A DNA stretch of 64,000 bases from Tetrastigma voinierianum (Eukaryota > Streptophyta > Magnoliopsida > Vitales > Vitaceae), in assembly GCA_016808115.1 (NCBI GenBank), contig JAEQBH010000891.1, forward strand, positions 62,001 to 126,000, in the 5' to 3' direction. The notes beneath the pieces were generated by a model. The model worked only from the letters and a program-made list of their open reading frames with translations, was not told the DNA's origin and did not search any database. The translations under genes were made by a program, and so were the position numbers. The stretch's first letter is position 1; the number at the start of each line of letters is the position of its first letter. Positions 56,252-64,000 of this stretch are shown piece by piece.

Positions 56252-58461
56252 TTATATATATATATATATATATATGCGTATATATATATTCATTTCATAT
56301 AAATTCATTTATAATTCGTTGTGTTCAATATACATATAATTTGCAATATTATCATTTAAAACTCAAATCATGCATTTCACAAATATTTTTATCATTTTGC
56401 CTTTAAATGAATTTAGCCAATGTTTTCGGTGCGTAGGATAACGGAATCTACCCGTACAGTCTGGATTGAAGTTTGGGCCGGTATAAAAGGTTTTATAACA
56501 TAGTGTCTTGTCATTTGAATTTGTTGATGAGATTATAAAATCGTTTGTGAACGCTACACCGATCTTTGTCTAATGACCTCTGAGATCAAAGTGACACCAT
56601 TACGTTTGTTCCACGATCTTTGCTAGTTTGACCCTTATTGGTATACGATCTATCTTTAACTCGAATATATGACGGATAACATTATTAAGGGCATTAAAAA
56701 TCAGTCATATAAATTTCTGATAGGGTATATACATTTATACTCAAATAACACATTTCAGTACTCATGAATTTTTCATGCAAATATTTTAAATCAATTTTCT
56801 CAAATCCTTAAAATAAATCAATAGCAGTTTATTAAAAAATCATTTCAATAATTGCAAACAATTTTGATACTTGAAATAAGAAGAGAAGACAAAAAACGAA
56901 CCAAAGGTGACTAAGCGCCCGATTCCTATGTTGGGACTAGATTTGAATTTAGGTTTTCCTCATCGCCAACCCCTAATTCATCACAATTAGAGAACAATAT
57001 AAGTTGGCTTATTTAGGTTTCTAATTAGAGTCGTTTTCTACCCAACACACCTTCATTTGTAAAAATTTTCTGGGAACAAATGAGCCATATTTTATCAAAT
57101 TTCCTTCAAGTTCATTATTCCTCTATAAATCTATTTTATTCAAAAATTGGAATCATCCAATTCGGAGCACCGAAACTTCAGATATGTCCTAAACATTCGG
57201 AACTATTCTATTTTCAACACAAAAAACCAGAATTGCAAAAGCAGGGCTCCCCTTTAGAGCCAGATTCTGCAGATTAATGGGGTCTGAGCCCAGATATCTC
57301 ACATTTATTTAGGGAAATTTGTTTTCTTAGAAGTCTAGTTTACCCATAAATTTGAATAACTCAATTTTGATGAGTGAAACTCAACTTATGGTCAAAAATG
57401 CAAAGAAACACATTAGAAAGACCAGCGTTAAAACACCAAAGCGTATCATAATTGAATTAGAATTGGCGAAAGCAAAGCTCACTTTGGCCAATTTTATGGT
57501 CAATGATTAAATTTATTTACTTATTTGTGAAATTTGTTTTCCTAGAAGTCTAGTTTTAAAATTTGAATCACTCAATTTGGATGAGTGAAACTCAACTTAT
57601 GGCCTAAATACCATGTTCAAACACCTAGCCTTCATCGGAACGAACCATAAAGTAACTTAGAAAATAGAGGCTCACTTTGTAATTTAAGGTGTGGGGTTAA
57701 TTTGGTCCTTATTTCGAAGAATTGTTCTCTAGAGGATCTGGATTACCTTGAAATTTGAATCACTCAATTTGGATGAGTGATGACTAAGTTATGGCCAAAA
57801 CAAAAACATGAGATTTGAAAATTTTTGATAGCATCTCCCCTAATAACCCAACATTTCTTATCAAGAATTCTTCAGTGAGAAGCCTTGTCGCGAAAGATAG
57901 CGTCTGACCCCAAAACAAACAAATATGGAATTGGGGTTTTAACCTTGATTCTTGCAACAACCTACTTCCTTTTACATTCTCTTCTTCCTTCTTTCTTATT
58001 TTCCTTCACTTTGCTTGCAAAACCTTGGACGAATGGGGGACAATCAACTGACAGGTTTCTCACTTCTCAAATCTTGAGAGCCCTAGCTCTCAAATGTGAA
58101 TACTTAAAATAAGCTCATTCTAAGATCTGTTTTGGTCTTATCCCATTTTATGTGTAAGACAAATGTTTTTGGTATTCATTTTTAATCTATATTTTCTCGT
58201 TTTTTGCATTAAAGACACCATTAATACTCACTGTTGACATTCCACTTCTAAAACATTCTCACTTTGGCATTTATTTTTTTTTCATTTATGACCCTTTAGG
58301 TCATATTACATTTTTATCCGAAATTTATCAAAGCTCTTGCTTTTATAATTTATGGGGTTTTTTTATCATTTTTGTTTTAGTAATTTAAATGCGAAAAATA
58401 TTTTAATTTATTTATGTTAAACATGTTATAAAGCGGTAGGGTATTTTCGAGGCGTTATATA
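55480..58461 (-). mobile_element. gypsy LTR nested in the Tat gag
   Basis: Separates the Tat gag remnant (58.53 kb on) from its protease (55.35 kb). The right end 'aaacatgttataaagcggta' through 'gaggcgttata' (58418-58461) corresponds to the right end of LTR 2 (13020-13061), with the terminal CA changed to TA. Three units with 'gaatcactcaatttggatga' or variants lie near 57350, 57556 and 57755, like the internal repeats of LTRs 1-3. A long TA run lies at 56199-56290. The left edge is approximate and no target duplication was found, so a solo LTR is inferred from the lack of any coding region. Confidence 0.55.
56199..56290. repeat. (TA)n microsatellite
   Basis: An alternating TA run of about 90 bp interrupted by a C near 56251 and a GCG near 56276. 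It produces an artificial Tyr-Ile repeat open frame. Confidence 0.9.
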
Positions 58462-58533
58462 GGTGACTTAATTATAGCTTCTTATTTCCCTCCATGGCTG
58501 GTTGTAATCATGACAATCAGGTTGCTACAGATA

Positions 58534-58880
58534 TTATCTCCGACGGCGTGAATACCTATATAATTCTTCCATTGTCATTAGCGGGTCTAAAGATAGTGAC
58601 TGGAAGAAATGAGTAGATGGTCCAAAACTTCTCCTAAAGTTTTGAAGGACCGCTTCCATGCTATATGATTCTGCTTTGTTGAGCAGCTGCGCAGCATCCT
58701 TTGTGAAGTGTCGAATGAACTCCCCTTCCTTAACTAAAATAGTTTCTGAAGAGCTAATGTTCTTTTTGTTGCAGAACAAAATCTTGCGATATAGTGCAAC
58801 CCATAATTCATTGAGCGAAGATTTATTGAATTATCGCGGGAGCTTGTAAACCAAACGCGAGGCTTATAAACCTTCGGGAG
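58534..58880 (-). pseudogene. Tat gag remnant
   Basis: A minus-strand open frame (81 codons from 58779) contains NISSSETILVKEGEFIRHFT, ESYSMEAVLQNFRRSFGPST, FFQSLSLDPLMTMEELYR. This is a typical plant Tat gag segment (CA-like region followed by the SLSLDPP-type box). Upstream, in another frame, a few residues of the preceding helix remain. The downstream part was separated by the nested LTR. Confidence 0.65.
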
Positions 58881-58899
58881 ACCTTTGCAATGACGATCA

Positions 58900-59770
58900 C
58901 CCCAGGCATTTAATATCTATCACTGATTATAATGAGCATATGATTATAAGGTCGATAAAGCATCAAAGCGTGGTGGCTGGTGTTACAAACCAGAGAGGTG
59001 GCTCATAGTCAAAATGTGTTACCTAGGTGAAAGGCTGTATCATGTGGAGACCTGTTGGCATATAGAATGTTGTATATTGCCAAAGGCACAAAGATGCCTA
59101 AGCGACTTTGGTGGCATCGTGCCTGTGGGCAATACTAACTCATTCCCCGAGGGCTTGATGCTGGATTTTGCCTCTTTTAGCCTCTCCTTCCTGCAGTCTT
59201 TCATGGCATCACTGAAAGCAAGGTGATGCGAAGGCTTCTTGCACAATTTGGCCTTTATGCTCTCACGAGCATTCTTTGCCAGTGAGACTTCAGAGGATGG
59301 GAAGCTGCCAGGAAGGCGGCTTGTCATCTCTACCCAGGATATCGACATGAAGTGAGAATAATGATAGCCCCTCTATTGTGGCAGTTGAATTATACACTCA
59401 ACCGCTATCTGGTACATATTTTTCCAAGATGTACATTTTTTTCTATACGTAGCACAGTGTTCTGCCCATGTAGCGTTCGACATGACCTTACCCATCACCG
59501 TCTGTCTTGCTTTGTTCCTCCTTGTTTTTCTCTATCTGCAGCGCCAATGGAAAATGATCTTGATGGTGGTTCATCGGATTGCTTGACATTGTATTGCCTC
59601 GAGCGAATGGTGTGGAAGGGGAATCGATAAAACTTAGGAGGTGAAGAGTACTAGATGTCGTTGAAGCGAAGCCCTTATGGCTTTGTGGCGAGACTTTACG
59701 TTCAATTCCCAATGGTAATGCCAGTGCCAGGACCTCGATGGGTTGGAATCTCTAAGCATCAGCAATACAA
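58900..59770. other. Region between Tat gag and 5' LTR
   Basis: Expected to hold the N-terminal gag part, leader and primer binding site. The minus-strand open frame 59348-59040 (102 codons, rich in Lys, Ser and Pro) may be part of gag or leader but shows no recognised motif. No convincing primer binding site was seen next to 59771. Confidence 0.35.
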
Positions 59771-60277
59771 TGTGAACCTGCAAAAAGGTGATTCGGTGGC
59801 CCTCATGCGGCCATGCTCTCTGATGATTACATGGCTGAGAGATGAGAAGAATAAGGCATTCAGGTTGGGTGCCACTCATGGGGATCTTCCCAATTTTATA
59901 GGGCGTGATTCTAAAATCTGTTTTGTGGATAAAATCTCTTTTCCTTATCAAGATTAATCTTCGAGGAAGAATAGAAAGGGGTTCAGGCGGGACTTATCTT
60001 ACCTGAAATATCTCTTTTGTGTATTTTCCGCCTTCATATGTTTATCCATAATGAACTTCTCATATGTGGTAGGATGGTCGGTCGAGAGCATGAGAAATCT
60101 TTAGATGGGTAGTGCAGACGAGAGATGCTGAGAAGGCAGCTGACTTTCTACGAGATAAGGCTTTTAAGACACTCTGTACGGATGATACTGGTTTTAATAA
60201 AATAAATGGGCTTAAGCAGTTTTCTAACCGGACCATAGACCCAGTGAGTAATTAATTCGTAAAGTGCTGATACTCTT
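59771..60277 (-). repeat. 5' LTR of the Tat element
   Basis: About 507 bp starting TGTGAACCTGCAAAAAGG on the plus strand and aligning with the split LTR at 45218-47545. The right terminus, 'gatactctt', has lost the expected TCACA end. Shared words are listed under the 3' LTR. Confidence 0.7.
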
Positions 60278-62040
60278 TGCCATCCATTTATCATTTGAGG
60301 AGACATAATTTTTAATTAAAGTTTTAACTGAAAAAGGCTTGGACGAGTCTACACACATTAGTAAAAGGGTAGGGAAATATCTAGTAGGACCCTATTGATT
60401 CTCTTGTTCTCTTTTCCTAGTCGAGAATTTATTTTATAAAGTGGAAAATCTCTATTGCTTGGAGTGGAATCTCTAAACATAGTACCTTTCAGGGGTGGAA
60501 CCGCCTAAAGACTTGCATTTTGCTCATATTGAGTAGGTAAGTATTCAACCATTGAATCTTAGCTCAAATATGTAAGTATTCAACCATTAAGTATTAGTTG
60601 TTTATATTCGTTAAGTATTCGACCATCGAAGCTTTGCCTTTCGTCTTCACTCTTTGGAATATGAGATATTTTGGCTTTGGCATTACGTGCCGCCTATTTG
60701 TGCCTCTTTTAGATAGTTCTTAAAATTCTTATTTCTTCGCATCACACCGTTTTTAAAACAATTCTCAATTATTTTGAGGAACAAAATAAAAAATTGAAAA
60801 TAGGTTAAGTGTTTCAATCAAGCCTTAGGTTTCTTGCTTTGTTAGGTAACTGTTCTATTTGAAAACTAGACATCTAACGAATGTTCAACCATGCAAATCT
60901 TAATTTGCTTAAGCTCTAAATCACCAAAATCTTGACTTTGCAGTAAAAATGGAAAACCAGCTTTTTAAATTGAAGAATAGAATTAAGCTTTTTGATATTT
61001 TGTAAGGCACGGAAAGGGAAAAAAAGGTCCCCATCATACTTCCCTTTCTTCCCAATGGGGACAACAGCCAACACCATACCCTATCCACATTCTCACTAAC
61101 TCTGATTTAATTTACTAAATAAAACCATGAATACCCATATAAATCATAATCAAGGGTCTCTCCAAAATAATCATAATTAGCCTCCCTCACTTTTTTAGTG
61201 ATAGTAATTAAATGCTAAATGGAAATGGGGTCATTCCATTCTGTTCTCCACTCTACCTAAATCCCACCAAAGACAAAGAGATGACTAAGACGAGTAATAC
61301 AAAAGAGGGTAAGCAGAAATGGTGGGGAAATGGCTCAGCAAATCGGGCAGAGATTGAGGGATATAGTATTGTTGTTTTCATGACAGAAATTTGGAGGATA
61401 AGTAAGCCAGTTGTTCTAGTAACATATGTTTATTTTTCCTTATATAAATTCATTTCATTTATTTCTTCTATTATATAAAAATTATGTAAATTGAAATTTT
61501 AAAAAAAATTGTATGAATTTTAATTATATTTTATTTTCACTTTGATCTTTTTAAAAGTAAAATTAAAAAAACCTTCGACATGTATACACGATTAGATAAA
61601 GCCCAACGAATCACAAGTGACTCAAATTAATGAAAATGAATGTTATCTATCTATCGTCTAAAAATATGAGAGAATATATTAAGCAATAATTATCTTCAAT
61701 TTTCATTTTTATTTTTGTGTGTATACTGCTTGAGAACTTTCTTGAGAGTGAAAGAATTGCAGATTTGAAAAGCTATGGGAGGCTTTGTAGGAAGAAATTT
61801 GTCTCAAAAGCAAAGAATCAAGGTAGAATTGGAATTCTTTACCTGGAGCTGTGTTAAACTTGTCAATTGTGATGGCCAATCGACCAAAATCTGCATGATG
61901 CACAGAAAGGCTTGCTTTTCTAGGAAAGGCTTGCTATGTATGCAACATGATGCACAGAAAGTCAAAGAAATAATCATGCCTATAACTATTTGGAGAACTC
62001 TGTAGACCCATATTTTTTGTAATATATATTTATTTTTTTG
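60278..62040. other. Intergenic region
   Basis: No gene recognised. Three short direct repeats of 'aagtattcaaccat' or a variant lie at about 60541, 60574 and 60617. The open frame 61212-61478 (plus, 88 codons) and the overlapping plus and minus frames at 61700-62085 show no known domain. A direct repeat 'catgatgcacagaaag' occurs near 61893 and 61945. Confidence 0.35.
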
Positions 62041-62323
62041 GGAAAATACCATAAAAACTCTGAACTTTATGAGTTTTTTTTTCATATTTAAGTCTTGACT
62101 TTAAAAATTGCATTTTAAGTCTAAACTTTGAAAATAACATAAAAAAAAGCTTGAACTTTGAATTTTTATTGCAATTAGAGTTTTAATAATCTGAATTTGT
62201 ATCCGAATTTGACATCTATTTGCAATAAAAAATCAAAATTAAAAGCTTTTTATGCTATTTTCAAAATTAGGCTTAATATACAAAAAACTTCAAAGTTTAG
62301 GGTTTTTTTTAATGCTATTTTCC
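62041..62323. mobile_element. MITE-like element with inverted ends
   Basis: The left end reads 'ggaaaataccataaaaac' and continues 'tctgaacttt'. The reverse complement of the right end reads 'ggaaaatagcattaaaaa' and continues to 'ccctaaactttg'. These form imperfect terminal inverted repeats of about 30 bp around an AT-rich, non-coding centre. No clear target duplication was seen, so superfamily is undecided. Confidence 0.5.
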
Positions 62324-62329
62324 TTTCTT

Positions 62330-63625
62330 TTTTTTTAGTACTCCACACATAGCACATGGAATGGGATGTATACGGTTTTTTAGTTAAAGTTTTTAAAAAC
62401 CGTTTTATGTCCTCAAAAATAAAAAGAATAAGGAAAACAAAAAGAATATGTTTGTTCCCCAATTATTTTTACTCTGAAAAAAAATAATAACACAAAAAAC
62501 AATCACGGTTTTTAAAGATCACTAAAATGACATTTGTTTTCAAAAATCACTTAAATGATGTTTTAAATGTTTTGAAAAGCCGTAGAACAGTTTTCAAAAA
62601 CATTAAAGAAACAGCCCGTATAAAGCCTTGCTTTGCTCCTGAGCTGTTACTTTGGTACTCAGAGAAACACTGGGACTGAGGAACTCTGAAATCCCCATCA
62701 TTTCTTTTTGTTTTTTCCCTCAATGAGAAGGTGAAAAGACAGGGCTCCAAGTTCCAGTAACAGCGCAGTTGGACCACGACTTTGTTCTCTTTGCAAAAAG
62801 TATCTTAGCTCGGAACAGAGACTAGGATTGTAAATCTTTTCTCATTCCCTCATAGGATGGATGGATGGATGATCCCTCAAGGCCTGTTTTGATCTTGTTC
62901 TTGTTTTTAAAAAATAGAAGACACTATTATGTCTTCCCTACATTTACTCCTTATTAGTTATTATTACTAATTATCTAAATTTTGTGTTTTCTATATTCTC
63001 TATGATTTTTTGAACAAAAAAACAAAGAATGACAACCAAACAAAACGTGTTTTCTTATTTTTTAGAACAAAAAACTGTTTTCAAAACTTCCCAATAGTTT
63101 TTTCAATTTTACAATTTCATGATTACTTTTTCTACTTTTTAAATACAAAATTATATAAAAATTGAACTGTTAACTTAATTCAGCCAAAAAGAGCTACCCG
63201 AGGTGATTCGAATCAGCCATACTCTCTTTCCATGCAGTAGTTAGATTCATGCACCAAACGGAGAAGAACTAGTTCAATTGGATTTCCAAACGGGGACCTA
63301 CATCCATATCATCGAAATAAACAGCTTTCGAAACACAAATATTGGTCTGAATCAGAAAAGATGACAATACAACAATACCTGAAACTTCTTAAGCAATTAA
63401 GCTTGCTACTTAAAACCTGAAGAACCAAGAAACTATAGCCTACTATGAGTTTGGTTTTCTAATAGAAGAAGATCTAAATGCTTTCACAGCTTTGGCAGCA
63501 GCAGTCATATCAGAATTTTTTTGAGGGGAAAAATAAAATAAAATATATATATATATACCACTGATGCTCACTGACAATAAAAATCATAAAAGACCTCTAC
63601 AAAGTATATGGCAGATTCAAGAGAA
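62330..63625. other. 3' flank of the RCC1 gene, with a MITE-like stretch
   Basis: Likely 3' untranslated and intergenic DNA of the minus-strand RCC1 gene. A stretch at 62880-63110 begins 'ggcctgttttgatcttg' and ends with a region whose reverse complement contains 'aaaataagaaaacacg', suggesting a small hAT-type MITE; ends were not defined. A TA run lies at 63545-63557. The minus-strand open frame 62777-62547 is unassigned. Confidence 0.35.
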
Positions 63626-63967
63626 TCACCTACTTTCCAAGACAAGGCCTGCATGATCGGTTGCTTCTTGAATAAAAATTTCAGTAGGTTCGAGGCATCC
63701 TCTCAAGGTGTCGTGTGCGAGTTGTGCTCTTTCATTGTCACCAAATCCAAAGATTTGCCCCTTATTAGTGACTGCAACTGTATGGTACAAACCTGTGCTT
63801 ATTTGAGAAATGTGGTGGCCTCTTAAGCTATCAAGAATCCAAGGCCTCAACACTTTATCGGAAGCTCCCCTGTCTGGAAACCCAAGGCTACCAAAACCCA
63901 TCCATCCAAAGCCATATACGGAACCGCCATCCACCAGGACAAAGGTTTTCCGCTTCCGTGCACAGAC
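63626..63967 (-). CDS. RCC1-repeat family protein, C-terminal exon (partial)
   Basis: The last coding exon of a minus-strand gene that continues beyond the right edge. After a probable acceptor 'ttacatgtag' (AG at 63969-63968) the frame reads VCARKRKTFVLVDGGSVYGF, GWMGFGSLGFPDRGASDKVL, then ISTGLYHTVAVTNKGQIFGF, GDNERAQLAHDTLRGCLEPT and ends ...LVLESR with TGA at 63628-63626. Two RCC1 blades are visible: G-x-VYGFG-WMGFGSLG and the HTVAVTNKGQIFGFGDNERAQL box. RCC1-repeat proteins fold as seven-bladed propellers; plant members include UVR8 and other RCC1-like proteins. Which member cannot be told from this exon. An internal 'gtaggtga' just before the stop could act as a donor, in which case the true C-terminus lies elsewhere. 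Confidence 0.75.
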   Translation of the reverse strand, partial: VCARKRKTFVLVDGGSVYGFGWMGFGSLGFPDRGASDKVLRPWILDSLRGHHISQISTGLYHTVAVTNKGQIFGFGDNERAQLAHDTLRGCLEPTEIFIQEATDHAGLVLESR

Positions 63968-64000
63968 CTACATGTAACCCATAAGCCTGTTGTCAGAGAA

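Larger units (their letters stand above)
45218..60277 (-). mobile_element. Tat-lineage Ty3/gypsy retrotransposon, degenerate, with nested insertions
   Basis: A minus-strand element whose two LTRs are recognisable: 59771-60277 (5') and 45218-47545 (3', split by a 1.8-kb solo LTR). On the minus strand the order is gag (58.86-58.53 kb), protease (55.1-54.9 kb), RT (53.95-53.65 kb), RNase H (about 53.48-53.0 kb), integrase (52.53-51.4 kb), a 38-bp tandem array (51.2 kb) and a plus-strand antisense ORF (about 48-50.9 kb). The extended space between integrase and the 3' LTR, holding an antisense ORF and tandem repeats, is characteristic of the Tat lineage. Gag is split by a gypsy LTR (about 55.48-58.46 kb). 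Without nested pieces it would be about 10 kb. All reading frames are broken. Confidence 0.75.

Noticed and set aside
56199..56290. Tyr-Ile repeat protein
   Set aside because: Translation of a TA microsatellite.
61709..62085. Overlapping open frames on both strands
   Set aside because: No recognisable domain, and the region has low-complexity direct repeats; insufficient to call a gene.

Overview
This window looks like nuclear DNA of a flowering plant, probably a eudicot. It is AT-rich, coding sequence is sparse and intron-split, and most of it is decayed LTR retrotransposons, Mutator-type and miniature DNA transposons, satellite-like arrays and an old pararetrovirus copy. Only two host genes are supported: a CBS-domain (CBSX6-like) gene at 42.37-43.71 kb on the plus strand, and the last part of an RCC1-repeat gene on the minus strand running off the right edge (63.63-63.97 kb). 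A third host locus, an NPH3/RPT2-like BTB fragment at 22.94-23.34 kb, is broken. Species cannot be named from what I see.

Layout. 1-18.2 kb: nested minus-strand Ty3/gypsy material. Three related LTRs (1-1456, about 10.44-13.06 kb, about 15.1-18.2 kb) surround a heavily mutated gag-PR-RT-RH-IN region (4.6-10.2 kb), with other elements and a palindromic GTCGCGAC repeat block inserted. 18.4-21.9 kb: a Mutator-like element with a plus-strand transposase lacking its catalytic core, a 347-bp tandem duplication of its 3' end, a roughly 74-bp tandem array, and a minus-strand DUF1985/ULP1 protease remnant. 22.9-26 kb: NPH3-like pseudogene and unassigned retrotransposon-like sequence. 26-34.2 kb: AT-rich intergenic DNA with a second GTCGCGAC block and a long TA microsatellite. 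34.2-37.1 kb: degenerate endogenous caulimovirid. 37.3-42 kb: AT-rich intergenic DNA leading to the CBSX6-like gene. 44.50-45.11 kb: Tourist-like MITE with a TTA target duplication. 45.22-60.28 kb: one minus-strand Tat-lineage Ty3/gypsy element with both LTRs, a plus-strand antisense accessory ORF, a 38-bp tandem array, a solo LTR nested in its 3' LTR (target duplication TAAGG) and a gypsy LTR nested in its gag. 60.3-63.6 kb: intergenic DNA with MITE-like inverted repeats.

No mobile element here appears autonomous: every gag, pol and transposase reading frame seen has stops or frameshifts. The CBSX6-like coding sequence is well conserved but carries one apparent frameshift in exon 2, so the locus is either a recent pseudogene or contains a sequence error. 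I found no intact tRNA, rRNA or CRISPR, and no convincing undescribed host system. The most unusual items are the MULE/ULP1/74-bp-array complex, the dispersed GTCGCGAC palindrome blocks and the antisense ORF of the Tat element. Element boundaries without a stated target-site duplication are approximate.
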